A stretch of DNA of 64,000 nucleotides from positions 558,001 through 622,000 of the forward strand of contig CAWBBE010000005.1 of assembly GCA_963786975.1 (NCBI GenBank). Direction: 5' to 3'. The notes below the pieces were generated by a model that saw nothing but the letters and a program-made list of their open reading frames with translations, did not search any database and was not told where the DNA came from. This stretch comes from Palsa-506 sp963786975 (lineage in GTDB: Bacteria; Actinomycetota; Actinomycetes; Streptosporangiales; Streptosporangiaceae). Shown in pieces: positions 17,930 to 28,788 of the stretch; positions within the stretch are counted from its first letter, which is position 1; each line of letters opens with the position of its first letter. A program made the translations under genes and the position numbers.

Positions 17930-20670
17930 CCCGGCACCGGGCCGCGGTCGCCGCTGACCAGCTCGCCGGGCGCGGCCGGGGCGTCCGGGAGCTCGGGCGC
18001 GGCCGGGGACTGCGCCGCGGGCAGCGACAGGGTCATCGTCAGGCCGCCGCCCGGCGTCTCGTCCGGTTCCAGCGTGCCGCCCATCGCCTCGGTCAGGCCC
18101 AGGGAGAGCGCCAGGCCGAGCCCGACGCCGGTGGTGTTATCGGTGTCGCCGAGCCGCTGGAACGGCCGGAACATCCGGTCCCGGTCCGCCGCCGGGATGC
18201 CGGGGCCGCGGTCGACCACGCGCAGCTCGACCCGGTCGGCCAGCGCGCTCGCGGTGAGCAGCGGCGGCAGGCCGGCCGGGGAGTACCGCAGCGCGTTGCC
18301 GGTCAGGTTCACGATCACCCGCTCCAGGATGCCCGGGTCGACCTGGACGTCGGGCAGCGACTCCGGGATCTCGACCGCGACCGCCCGGCTGTCCGGGCCG
18401 AGGTCGTCCAGCGCGCGGGCGACGACCTCCTCCAGGCTGGCCGGCCGGGGGAAGACCGCCAGCGCGCCGGCCTGCAGCCTGCTCATGTCGAGCAGGTTGT
18501 CGACCAGGTGCGCGAGCTTGTCGAGCGACTCGTCGGCGGTGGCCAGCAGCTCGTCGTGGTCCTCGGCGCCCCACAGCACATCGTTCGAGCGCAGGCTGGT
18601 GACGGCGGCCTTCGCCGAGGCCAGTGGGGTGCGCAGGTCGTGGCTGACCGCGGCGAGCAGCGCCGTCCGCATCCGGTCCGCCTCCGCGATGGGCCGCGCC
18701 GCCTGCGCTTCCGCGGTCAGCCGCTGCTGCTCCAGCGCGGCCGCGGCGTAGGCGGCGAACGCGCCGAGCACCCGGCGGTCGGTGGCCGGCAGCGTCCGGC
18801 CGCGCAGCGCGAGCATGAGGTTGTCGGCCACCGCGACCTCGACGTCCGCCTGCTCCGGCCGGGCCAGGGCCGGCTCGCCGGAACTCGCCACCGCAGTCCA
18901 GCCCGCGGTCGGCCGGCGCGGGCCGCTGGCCGGCTGCTGCGTGCATTCCAGCAGGGTGACCGACTCCATCCCGAACGCTTCCCGCACCCGGTCGAGCACG
19001 GCGGCCAGCGCCTGCTGGCCGCGCAGCACGCTGCCGGCGGTGGTGACCAGCAGTTCCGATTCGGCGGTGGCCCGCGCCGCCTGCTTGCTCCGTCTGGCGG
19101 CGTCGTCGACCAGCCAGCTGACCACCAGCCCGACCGCGACGAACACGCCGAGCGCCAGCACGTTGTTGGTCTCGGCGATAGTGAACCGGTGGATCGGCGG
19201 GGTGAAGTAGAAGTTGAGCAGCAGTGAGGCGGCGATGGCCTCGGCCACCGCGGGCACGAAGCCGCCGACCAGCGCGACGGCGATCACGGCGACGAGGAAG
19301 GCGAGCACGTCGGTGGTCAGGTTGAGCTCGCTCCTGAGCGCGGCGAGGAAGAGGGTGAGCAGCGGCGCGAGCACGGCGGCCAGAGCGTAGCCGGCCAGCT
19401 GGCGCTGCCGGGTGAGCCCGCCGTGCGCTCTCGGCAGCCCGCGGCCGCGGCCCACGTGCGCGTGGGTGACGATGTGCACGTCGATGTCGCCCGAGCCGTG
19501 GATGGTCCGCACGCTGACGCCGGGGCCGGTGAGCAGCGCGGATAGCCAGTTGCGGCGGCTGACGCCGAGCACCAGCTGGGTCGCGTTCTCCGCTTGCGCA
19601 AAGGTCAGCAGGGTCTGCGGCACGTTCTCGCCGACGACCTGGTGATAGGAGCCGCCCAGCGATTCGACCAGCCTGCGCTGGGCGGCCAGCGCGGCCGGGT
19701 CGGCGCCGGTCAGGCCGTCGGACTTGGTGACGTGCACGGCCAGCAGGTCACCGCCGGATGCCCGGGCCGCGATCCTGGCCGCCCGGCGGATCAGCGTCTC
19801 GCCCTCCGGGCCGCCGGTGAGCGCGACCACCACCCGTTCCCTGGCTTCCCAGGTGCCGTGGATGTCGTGCGCCGCACGGTACCGCTGCAGGCCCTCGTCG
19901 ACCTTGTCGGCCAGCCAGAGCAGCGCAAGCTCGCGCAGCGCGGCCAGGTTGCCGGCCCGGAAGTAGTGGGTGAGCGCGGCGTCGATCTTCTCCGCCGGGT
20001 AGATGTTGCCGTGCGCCATCCGGCGCCGCAGCGCCTCCGGGGTCATGTCGACGAGCTCGACCTGGTCGGCGGCGCGGACCATGGCGTCCGGCACGGTTTC
20101 CCGCTGCGGCACGCCGGTGATTTTCTCGACCACGTCGTTGAGTGACTCCAGGTGCTGGATGTTGACCGTGGAGATCACGTCGATGCCGGCGTCGAGTAGT
20201 TCCTCGACGTCCTGCCAGCGCTTCTCGTTCCGCGATCCCGGCACGTTGGTGTGCGCGAACTCGTCGACGAGCGCGATCTCGGGCGCCCGGGCGAGCACGG
20301 CGTCGACGTCCATTTCCTCGAAGGTGGTGCCGCGGTAGGCCAGCCGGGTGCGCGGCATGACCTCCAGGCCTTCCAGCAGGGCGGCGGTGTGCTCCCGGCC
20401 GTGGGTTTCCACGAACGCGACGACCACGTCGGTGCCGCGTTCCTGCCGCCGGTGGCCCTCGCCGAGCATGGCGAAGGTCTTGCCGACTCCGGCGGCGGAG
20501 CCGAGGTAGATTCGCAGCTGCCCGCGGGCCTTACCGCCGGGCTGCGCCGCCCCGGCGGCCCGGGCCGCCTCAGCCGGCTGGGCCGCCCCAGCCAGCCGGG
20601 CCGCCTCAGCGGCCCGGCCCGGCTGGCCGTCCTGCCCCGTCTGGCTCATCGGTTTCCTGTCCGCGCGCAT
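17926..20670 (-). CDS. kdpD: KdpD sensor histidine kinase
   Basis: A 914-aa membrane kinase sensing low K+/turgor. Domains in order: an Ala/Gln/Pro-rich N-terminal extension of 45 residues with an AGAAQP repeat; KdpD domain with Walker A GSAAGVGKT (57-65) and Walker B-like ALVDEFAH; a UspA-like domain (about 275-400); four-helix DUF4118 membrane region; GAF; HisKA with the phospho-His in AVSHDLRTPLASAK; HATPase (NLTGNALRYSP, RGPGIP, GVGLGLALSLGL). The ATG at 20670 (GGGAG upstream) is used; a second ATG at 20649 also has a ribosome site (AGGA). Its stop overlaps the following kdpE by four bases. The 43-base gap to the upstream response regulator suggests one transcript. Confidence 0.95.
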   Translation of the reverse strand: MRADRKPMSQTGQDGQPGRAAEAARLAGAAQPAEAARAAGAAQPGGKARGQLRIYLGSAAGVGKTFAMLGEGHRRQERGTDVVVAFVETHGREHTAALLEGLEVMPRTRLAYRGTTFEEMDVDAVLARAPEIALVDEFAHTNVPGSRNEKRWQDVEELLDAGIDVISTVNIQHLESLNDVVEKITGVPQRETVPDAMVRAADQVELVDMTPEALRRRMAHGNIYPAEKIDAALTHYFRAGNLAALRELALLWLADKVDEGLQRYRAAHDIHGTWEARERVVVALTGGPEGETLIRRAARIAARASGGDLLAVHVTKSDGLTGADPAALAAQRRLVESLGGSYHQVVGENVPQTLLTFAQAENATQLVLGVSRRNWLSALLTGPGVSVRTIHGSGDIDVHIVTHAHVGRGRGLPRAHGGLTRQRQLAGYALAAVLAPLLTLFLAALRSELNLTTDVLAFLVAVIAVALVGGFVPAVAEAIAASLLLNFYFTPPIHRFTIAETNNVLALGVFVAVGLVVSWLVDDAARRSKQAARATAESELLVTTAGSVLRGQQALAAVLDRVREAFGMESVTLLECTQQPASGPRRPTAGWTAVASSGEPALARPEQADVEVAVADNLMLALRGRTLPATDRRVLGAFAAYAAAALEQQRLTAEAQAARPIAEADRMRTALLAAVSHDLRTPLASAKAAVTSLRSNDVLWGAEDHDELLATADESLDKLAHLVDNLLDMSRLQAGALAVFPRPASLEEVVARALDDLGPDSRAVAVEIPESLPDVQVDPGILERVIVNLTGNALRYSPAGLPPLLTASALADRVELRVVDRGPGIPAADRDRMFRPFQRLGDTDNTTGVGLGLALSLGLTEAMGGTLEPDETPGGGLTMTLSLPAAQSPAAPELPDAPAAPGELVSGDRGPVPG

Positions 20671-20713
20671 TGTGTTCTCCCTACCAGTGTGCCGAGCCTG
20701 CGAGCGGGATCGT

Positions 20714-21538
20714 TCACGGGAGGTAGCGGTAACCCATGCCGGGCTCGGTCACCAGGTGCCGGGGACGCGCCGGGTCGTCTTCCAGCTTGCGCCGCAGCCC
20801 GGCCATGTGAAAGCGCAGATAGTGGGTGCTTCGCTCGAATCCGGGCCCCCAGACATCGGTGAGCAGGCTGATCGCGCTGACCAGCTGGCCGGGACGGCGC
20901 AGCAGGATCTCCAGCAGCCGCCATTCGGTCCGGGTGAGATGCACTTCCGGCGCGCTGTCGGCCGGCCCGCCCGCGGTCGGCCCGGCGTCCGGCTGGCCGG
21001 CCGCCTGCACGGTGTGCGTGGCCAGGTTGATCGTCCACCGGCCGATCGTGGCCCGGCTGGCCGCGCCGGCGGATTCCTCCCGGCGCAGGGCGGCGCGGAG
21101 CCGGGCCAGCAGTTCCGCCATCGAGAACGGCTTGGTCACGTAGTCGTCGGCGCCGGCGTCCAGGGCGCCGATCTTGTCCCCGGATCCGGTCCGGCCGGAC
21201 AGCACGATGACCGGTGCCCGGCTCCAGCCGCGCAGCTCGCGGATGACCACGGTGCCGTCCACGTCGGGCAGCCCCAGGTCGAGGATGACGGCGTGCGGCG
21301 GCTGCTTCGCCGCCTCGGCCAGCGCCTCCCGCCCGGCGGCCGCCTGCGAGACCGCGTAGCCCCGGGCCCGGAGGTTGATCAACAGGGCCCGGCGCAGCAC
21401 CGGCTCGTCCTCGACGATGAGCACGCGCAGGATCCGGGCGGCGGCCGGCCCGGCCGCCGGGCTGGCCGCCGGGGCGGGCGGCGGCTGCGCCGACGGGCGC
21501 GCGGACGGACCTGCTGCCCGTCCGCGCGCCTCAGTCAT
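20714..21538 (-). CDS. Second KdpE-like response regulator, between kdpC and kdpD
   Basis: A 274-aa OmpR-family regulator with an extra Pro/Ala-rich N-terminal tail (residues 1-36). Receiver motifs are complete: IVEDEP, VILDLGLPDVDG, YVTKPFS. The winged helix contains LTRTEWRLLEILLRRPGQLVS, YLRFHMAGLRRKLEDDPARP and TEPGMGYRYLP. It is clearly KdpE-like and similar along its whole length to the KdpE at 17201-17929, but diverged in the linker. It follows kdpC by 28 bases on the same strand. A kdp operon normally has one regulator; here two flank the single KdpD, so this may be a duplicate with altered DNA specificity or a phosphate sink. Confidence 0.9.
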   Translation of the reverse strand: MTEARGRAAGPSARPSAQPPPAPAASPAAGPAAARILRVLIVEDEPVLRRALLINLRARGYAVSQAAAGREALAEAAKQPPHAVILDLGLPDVDGTVVIRELRGWSRAPVIVLSGRTGSGDKIGALDAGADDYVTKPFSMAELLARLRAALRREESAGAASRATIGRWTINLATHTVQAAGQPDAGPTAGGPADSAPEVHLTRTEWRLLEILLRRPGQLVSAISLLTDVWGPGFERSTHYLRFHMAGLRRKLEDDPARPRHLVTEPGMGYRYLP

Positions 21539-21566
21539 CGGCCGTCTCGCTTACGCTCGGGCGCCG

Positions 21567-22199
21567 CTACAGCGGGTACTTCTGGTCGAGCGCGATGTTC
21601 AGGGTGAGCACGGTCACCCGCGGCTCGCCCAGGAACCCGAGCGTGCGGCCCTTGGTGTTCTGGCTGACCAGGGCCCTGATCGCGGCCGGGCTGACATGCC
21701 GGGCCGCGGCTACCCGGTCCACCTGGATGGCGGCGTTCTGCGGCGAGATGTAGGGGTCCAGGCCGGAGGCCGACGTGGTCACCGCGTCCGGCGGGATCTG
21801 GGACACGCTGACGTGGTCGAACTTGGCGATCTGCTGCTGCCGCTGCTTGATGTCCTGCACCAGGACCGGGTTGGTCGGGCCCAGGTTGGACGCGCCGGAG
21901 AACAGCGGGTTGCAGCCGTAGTCGGTCTTGACCGTTGCGTCGGCGGCGGTGGATGGCCGGGGCTGGAAGTACTGCGGCAGCGGGTTGCCCTTGGCGTCGG
22001 TGAACTCCTGGCAGAGCAGGCTGGAGCCGACCACCCGTCCGTGGTAGCTGACCAGCGAGCCGTTGGCCTGCTGGTGGAAGGCCACCTGGGCGATGCCGAA
22101 CATCACCACCGGGTAGATGATCCCGCAGATCACCGTGAACAGGAGCAGGCCGCGCAGCGCAGCGATGAGCTGCCGGGCCGTGCTGGGAAGACGATTCAT
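21567..22199 (-). CDS. kdpC: KdpC, assembly subunit of K+-ATPase
   Basis: A 210-aa protein with one N-terminal transmembrane helix (LLLFTVICGIIYPVVMFGIAQ) and an extracytoplasmic domain. QANGSLV, LLCQEF, the FQPRPS motif, SGASNLGPTN and SGLDPYISPQNA are hallmark KdpC sequences, the last also known as the conserved SxxDPHISPxxA element. It stabilises the KdpA-KdpB complex. The ATG at 22199 lies one base after the kdpB stop. The length matches the family. Confidence 0.97.
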   Translation of the reverse strand: MNRLPSTARQLIAALRGLLLFTVICGIIYPVVMFGIAQVAFHQQANGSLVSYHGRVVGSSLLCQEFTDAKGNPLPQYFQPRPSTAADATVKTDYGCNPLFSGASNLGPTNPVLVQDIKQRQQQIAKFDHVSVSQIPPDAVTTSASGLDPYISPQNAAIQVDRVAAARHVSPAAIRALVSQNTKGRTLGFLGEPRVTVLTLNIALDQKYPL

Positions 22200-22200
22200 G

Positions 22201-24323
<2,123 letters not shown>

Positions 24324-24324
<1 letters not shown>

Positions 24325-25985
24325 CAGTGCAGTCCTTCTGCGAACGGGCCCAGCGCGAGCGCGGGGAAGTAGGTCAGGCCGACGAGGACGAGGATGACGC
24401 CGACGAGCATGCCCACGAACAATGGCTTGTGGGTCTCCAGCGTGCCGGCGCTGGCCGGCACCGGTTGCTGTCGGGCCAGCGATCCGGCCAGGCCGAGCGC
24501 GAATATCTCCGGCGCGAACCTGCCGAGCAGCATCACGATGCCGCCGGCGGTGTTGTACCAGGTCGTGTTGGTGGTCAGGCCGGCGAACGCGGAGCCGTTG
24601 TTGTTGGCCATCGACGTGAACGCGTACATGATCTCGGTCAGGCCGTGCGGTCCGGTGTTGAGTATCGAAGCCTGCGGTGTCTTCAGCCCGATGGACAGCC
24701 CGGCCGCGGTCAGGATGAGCACGGGCAGCGTGAGGAAGTACAGCGCGGCGTATTTCATCTCGGTCGGCCGGATCTTCTTGCCGATGTACTCCGGCGTCCG
24801 GCCGACCATCAGGCCCGCGACGAACACGGTGACGATCGCCAGCACCAGGATGCCGTACAGGCCGGCCCCGACGCCGCCGGGAGCTATCTCGCCAAGCGCG
24901 ATGTCGAACAGCGCGATGCCGCCGCCGAACGGGGTGAACGAGTCATGGAATGAGTTCACCGAGCCGGTCGAGGTGACCGTGGTCGAGGCGGCGAACAGCG
25001 AGGAGCCGGGTGTGCCGAAGGCGACGTTCTTGCCTTCCATGGCCCCGTGCGCGAGTTGCGGGGCGATCCCGGCGTGCTGCGCCTCGAAGAAGCTGATCCC
25101 GCCGACCGCCGCCAGCCAGATGATCACCATGACCGCGAGCAGCGCGTAACCCTGCCGGTTGTCCTTGACCATCTTGCCGAACGTGCGCGGCAGCGAGAAT
25201 GCCGTCAGCAGCAGCAGGAAGATCTCGAACCAGTTCGTGAACGGGTTCGGGTTCTCGAACGGGTGCGAGGAGTTCGCGTTGAAGAAGCCGCCGCCGTTGT
25301 TCCCGGCGTCCTTGATGACTTCCTGCGAGGCGACCGGGCCGCCGACGATCGTCTGGTGCTGCCCGGCCAGCGTGGTGACCGTGTGGTAGCTGCTGAAGTT
25401 GTCGATCGCGCCGGCCGCCACCAGGATCAGCCCGCCGACGATGGCCAGCGGGATCAGGTACCGGATCGTGATCCGGGTCACGTCCACCCAGAAGTTCCCG
25501 AGCTTGTCGGTCCTGGACCGGATGAAGCCGCGGACCAGCGCGATCGCGACCACGATGCCGACAGCGGCGGACAGGAAGTTCTGCACCGCCAGCCCGGCCA
25601 TCTGGACCAGGTAGCCCATGGTGGACTCGCCCGAGTAGTTCTGCCAGTTGGTGTTGGTCACGAACGAGGCGGCGGTGTTCCAGGCCAGCGCGGGCGGCAC
25701 GTTCGCCATGCCGAGGCTGAGCAGCAGGTAGTGCTGCAGCCGCTCAAGGCCGTACAGGAACAGCACGCTGACCGCGGAGAACGCCAGCATGCTGCGCAGG
25801 TACGCGGACCACCGCTGGTCGGCCTTCGGGTCGACGCCGATCAGCTTGTACAGCCGGCGTTCGACCCGCCAGTCCTTGTCGGTGGTGAAGATGTGGGCCA
25901 TGTAGTCGCCCACCGGCTTGTAGCAGACGGCGAGGGCTAGCACCAGCAGGCCGAGTTGCAGCCAGCCCGCGAGAGCGGTATTCAT
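24324..25985 (-). CDS. kdpA: KdpA, K+-translocating subunit
   Basis: A 553-aa membrane protein with about ten helices, structurally related to SKT K+ channels. Four pore-loop regions are recognisable, including NTNWQNYSGE, KDAGNNGGGFFNANSSHPFENP and TSMANNNGSAFAG. ERRLYKLIGVDP near the N-terminus and the GRTPEYIGKKI motif are typical of KdpA. The ATG at 25985 overlaps the kdpF stop by one base. The length matches the family and there are no disruptions. Confidence 0.98.
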
Positions 25986-26074
25986 CAGAACCTCTCAGGC
26001 AGGACGAGAGCCACGAACAGGTAGACGGTCAGCAAGATGCCGGCAATCAGGCCGATCAGGTTCTCAGCGCTCAA
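25985..26074 (-). CDS. kdpF: KdpF, small stabilising subunit (29 aa)
   Basis: Too short for ordinary gene calling but clear: from the TTG at 26074 it reads MSAENLIGLIAGILLTVYL and ends VLPERF, a single transmembrane peptide of the KdpF family. The ribosome site AAGGGGG lies nine bases upstream. An in-frame TTG nine bases earlier, in a TTGAGCGCT direct repeat, sits too close to that site. The stop overlaps the kdpA start. KdpF stabilises the KdpABC complex in the membrane. Confidence 0.93.
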   Translation of the reverse strand: MSAENLIGLIAGILLTVYLFVALVLPERF

Positions 26075-26153
26075 AGCGCTCAACCCCCTTCACCAGGAGG
26101 AAGAGCGCGACGAACACGAGGATGGTCAGCCCGATGTAGATCACGTCGGACAC
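26064..26153 (-). CDS. Second small membrane peptide heading the kdp operon (29 aa)
   Basis: From the GTG at 26153 it reads MSDVIYIGLTILVFVALFL, then LVKGVERFER. AGGAGG lies exactly five bases upstream, the strongest ribosome site in the region. It is a one-helix peptide with a basic C-terminal end, much like KdpF in size and topology, and its stop lies 11 bases inside kdpF in another frame. I know of short unnamed membrane peptides at this position in other actinobacterial kdp operons but cannot name the family. It is probably an extra KdpF-like subunit or a translational activator of kdpF. Confidence 0.75.
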   Translation of the reverse strand: MSDVIYIGLTILVFVALFLLVKGVERFER

Positions 26154-26556
26154 GGAGCCCTCCTAGGCGTCGCATGCGTACGACGTCAGTGAACTGCCGG
26201 AATCGGCCGATTCTGTCCGCCCATACGGGACTCATGCGGGGCCGCAGTGATCCCTAACAGAACCCATGCGCGGTGCCGGGAACCCGGGCGCCGTCCCGGC
26301 GCGGCGGCCGGGATGATCAGCCGGCCGGAATCCCGGCCGGCCCGTTTCCGCGGAAACGCGCCCGCCCATGCGCTTATGTCGAGCCCGGCCGGCGGCGCAT
26401 CCCGCGTCCGGGCCGGGTCCCCCGGTGGCCGGACGGTTGCCCGGCCGCCGCTGGTTCCGCACGCGAGAGCCGCGCCGGGCATCCGCGCCGGGCACCCCCG
26501 CCCGGGCTGCGGCAATCCGGCCGAAGCCGGGCAATGACGATCTAGGCTCTGCTGGT
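26154..26556. other. Intergenic region between kdp operon and hydrolase
   Basis: About 400 bases between divergent transcription units. Besides the near-palindrome at 26168 I see only GC-rich sequence with shadow frames that lack starts and domain content. The kdp promoter should be in the first 100 bases. Confidence 0.4.
26168..26185. promoter_or_regulatory. Near-palindrome at kdp operon 5' end
   Basis: CGTCGCATGCGTACGACG has perfect 5-bp arms (CGTCG/CGACG) and a partly symmetric centre. It lies 15 bases upstream of the first start codon of the kdp operon, next to its AGGAGG. It could be a regulator operator or part of the 5' leader. Support is symmetry and position only. Confidence 0.3.
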
Positions 26557-27363
26557 GTGGGCGAGTCTGGTGTGGCCGGGCGCGATGTAGTGCTGTTGCA
26601 TGGCCAGCCGGGCTCGGGCGCAGACTGGCAGCAGCTTGCCGGGCAGTTGCCGGCCGGGCTGCGCGTGCTGGCACTGGACCGGCCGGGATACGGGGCCAGC
26701 CACCTGGTGGCCGGCGGGTTCAGCCACAACGCCCGTGCCGTCCTGGCCGAACTGGATGTGCGGGGCATCCGGCGGGCGGTGCTGGTCGGCCATTCCTACG
26801 GCGGCGGCGTCGCGCTCACCGCGGCCCGGCTGGCCCCCGAGCGGGTCGAAGCGGTGGTGCTGCTAGCCAGCGTCGGCCCCGGTTGCCTGACCGGCTGGGA
26901 CCGGCTGCTGGCCGCCCCGGTGGCCGGCCAGGTCTGCGCGCTCGCGGCCTGGTGGCTGACCCCGTGGCTGGCCAGGGCGGTCCTGGCGGTGATCGCCCGG
27001 CGGCGGGGCCGGCCGGTTGCGGCCGGCGAGTACGTCAACTGGCACATCTGGGGGAACACCCGCAGCGATCACGGGCCGGCGTGGCGCAGTTTCCTCATCG
27101 AGCAGCGGGCGCTGGTGAGCGAGCTGGCCAGCCTTTCCGCGGCGCTGCCTGACGTCCGGCAGCCGGTGCTGCTGGTCGCCGATCCCCGCGACACGCTGGT
27201 CCCGGTCCGGACCACGTATCAGCTGGCAGCGGCCCTGCCCGAGGCCCGCATCGAGTTCCTCCAGCGCATCGGCCATCACCTGCCCCGCCGCGGCGCTGCA
27301 CAGACCGCCGCAAAGATCGCCCAGTTCCTGGCGGCGCTGGACACCCGCCCGACGGCAGCCTGA
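26557..27363 (+). CDS. Alpha/beta hydrolase
   Basis: A 268-aa alpha/beta-hydrolase-fold enzyme. The oxyanion region is VVLLHGQPGSGADWQ, the nucleophile elbow GHSYGGG (Ser), the acid ADPRDTLVP (Asp) and the base RIGHHLPRR (His), giving a complete triad in the right order with a helical cap (residues 120-195). DRPGYGAS is typical of the haloperoxidase/epoxide-hydrolase-like group; the substrate is unknown. The GTG at 26557 starts the conserved fold; the frame is open further upstream but that part has no recognisable content. It is divergent from the kdp operon and convergent with the DUF899 gene. Confidence 0.8.
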   Translation: MGESGVAGRDVVLLHGQPGSGADWQQLAGQLPAGLRVLALDRPGYGASHLVAGGFSHNARAVLAELDVRGIRRAVLVGHSYGGGVALTAARLAPERVEAVVLLASVGPGCLTGWDRLLAAPVAGQVCALAAWWLTPWLARAVLAVIARRRGRPVAAGEYVNWHIWGNTRSDHGPAWRSFLIEQRALVSELASLSAALPDVRQPVLLVADPRDTLVPVRTTYQLAAALPEARIEFLQRIGHHLPRRGAAQTAAKIAQFLAALDTRPTAA

Positions 27364-27416
27364 CCAGACGGCAGCCCGCCGTCCGCCGCCCGCTGCCCGG
27401 CGGCCCCTTCTGATCA

Positions 27417-27460
27417 GCGGTTACGATTTGTCCGGCCGGAACCGGACGGAAGTTCACCGC
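27417..27460. repeat. Imperfect hairpin related to the 8858 repeat (copy 2)
   Basis: Arms 27417-27435 and 27442-27460. The right arm, read on the minus strand, is GCGGTGAACTTCCGTCCGG, one base different from the arm at 8859-8877. The left arm has diverged. Like copy 1 it lies between the ends of two convergent genes. Confidence 0.6.
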
Positions 27461-27512
27461 AAATTTATGCAGCCTGCGCTCGGCGTTGCGGAGCACTGCT
27501 GCCCGCTGACGA

Positions 27513-27608
27513 TCAGTGCCCGGCGGCGAGGTCGTCAGGGCGTCCGGCTTCGAGTCACGCTCAGTGCCCGGCGGCGAGGTCGTCTGAGCGTCCGGCTTCG
27601 AGTCGCGG
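27513..27608. repeat. 48-bp tandem duplication of the DUF899 gene 3' end
   Basis: Two adjacent 48-base units, 27513-27560 and 27561-27608, agree at 44 positions. The second is the last 16 codons plus stop of the DUF899 gene; the first is an extra copy just downstream that still encodes the same C-terminus and stop. Confidence 0.9.
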
Positions 27609-28367
27609 CCACTGGGCGATGGGACGTCCGCCCGGCCATACCGGCACTGGCGGCCAGCCGGGCGGGCCGCCGTCAGTCCGCGTGTTGGAGCACTGTTGCG
27701 GCCAGCCCGGGGGCGAGTCTTCCCACTGCTCCTGGCGCCCGTGCACGGTGAGGTCCATGAGCGCGTAGCTGTAGTCCATCGCCTCGACGCCGCGGCGGGT
27801 CGTCCAGTAGGTCTCGAAGACGCGGTCGCCGTCCCGCAGGTAGCACACGAGGTGGAACAAGCCGATCTGGCGCCCGGCCAGCAGCGCGTCGAGGGAGGCG
27901 TGCGCGGAGTACCACGGCATGTCCCAGCCCATGAAGTCGCGGTAGCGGGCGCTCTCGTCGTAGGGACCCTGGCAGAACGTCGCGTAGGTGATGTCGCGGG
28001 AATGCAGGTAGGACAGCTCGCTGACCTGGCTGGTGTAGAACGTGCAACCTTCGCACTGTTCGGCCGCGGGCCGGCCGGGGTACCACATGAAGTAGTAGGC
28101 GATGAGCTGCCGGCGCCCTTCGAACGCGTCGAGCAGGGTGAGCGGCCCGTGCGGCCCGGTCAGCGCGAGGCTGGCGGCTACCTCGACCATCGGCAGGCGC
28201 CGCCGCGCCGCGGCGATCGCGTCGCCTTCCCGGGTGTGCGCCTTCTCCCGAACCCGCAGCCGGTCCAGTTCGGCCTGGAAGGTGGCCCGGTCGGCGGCCG
28301 CAGGCAGGCTCGGTGCGTGGCCGGCGCCGGCCGTCGGCCCGCCGGGGGTTGCTGATTCATCTGTCAT
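27561..28367 (-). CDS. DUF899 family thioredoxin-like protein
   Basis: A 268-aa protein of the DUF899 family. ARRRLPMVEV, GRRQLIAYYFMWYPG, EQCEGCTFYTSQVSELSYLHSRDITY and the GWDMPWYSA region, plus FHLVCYLRDGDRVFETYWTTRRG, are family hallmarks. The CEGC pair lies where a peroxiredoxin/thioredoxin fold has its reactive Cys. The biochemical role is not established. The C-terminal 30 residues are Trp/Pro-rich and end in the segment duplicated downstream. The start ATG at 28367 is followed by a disordered Pro/Ala head of about 25 residues; GAGGAG lies upstream (28376-28380 on the other strand). Confidence 0.82.
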   Translation of the reverse strand: MTDESATPGGPTAGAGHAPSLPAAADRATFQAELDRLRVREKAHTREGDAIAAARRRLPMVEVAASLALTGPHGPLTLLDAFEGRRQLIAYYFMWYPGRPAAEQCEGCTFYTSQVSELSYLHSRDITYATFCQGPYDESARYRDFMGWDMPWYSAHASLDALLAGRQIGLFHLVCYLRDGDRVFETYWTTRRGVEAMDYSYALMDLTVHGRQEQWEDSPPGWPQQCSNTRTDGGPPGWPPVPVWPGGRPIAQWPRLEAGRSDDLAAGH

Positions 28368-28788
28368 GACGGTCTCCTCTTATTGTTCCGCGACGGTGCC
28401 CGTCGGGCGGCCGCGAGCGAGAATGCCCCGAACGCTGCTGAAGTCCGGCGACAATCCGGGTTCATGTCATGCGACTCGCGCAGTATCACATGCCGGTGTG
28501 ACAGCGGCGCCGATGGCCAGCGCCACGACACCACAGGTGCCGGCCAAATGCACCTACTGCGCGGGCTGGTCTCGGGCGGCGGGGGACCGCCGTCTCACTT
28601 CAGCAAGACCGTTGACAGACAAGCTGGCCGGCCTCCGGCCGGTGAGTTTGCCTGCCGGGGGCAGTCGTAACAAGCTGGTGCTGCGGCTGGCAGCGCACTG
28701 GACATAAGCGGAGGCCCCGCCCTGCGCCGGGACTGTGTCGGTGCAGGGTTGTATGGTCATCGCGTCTGAGCAGACCGGAGGAGTGACT
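28368..28788. other. Divergent intergenic region
   Basis: About 420 bases between the DUF899 gene and the BNR-repeat gene. I see a short GGCCGG/CCGGCC hairpin near 28625-28640 and the ribosome site GGAGGA before 28789. No protein with recognisable content is encoded on either strand. Confidence 0.4.

Noticed and set aside
17165..18751. A 528-codon open frame on the plus strand over kdpE/kdpD
   Set aside because: It is antisense to kdpE and kdpD, whose domains are unmistakable. The translation is low-complexity Ser/Arg-rich text typical of the opposite strand in GC-saturated DNA.
26368..26556. 63-residue N-terminal extension of the alpha/beta hydrolase
   Set aside because: Arg/Pro-rich with no signal or homology; the fold begins right after the GTG at 26557.
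28625..28640. Short GGCCGG/CCGGCC hairpin as a terminator
   Set aside because: Such six-base palindromes are very common in this GC-rich sequence; it has no T tract and no gene ends nearby.
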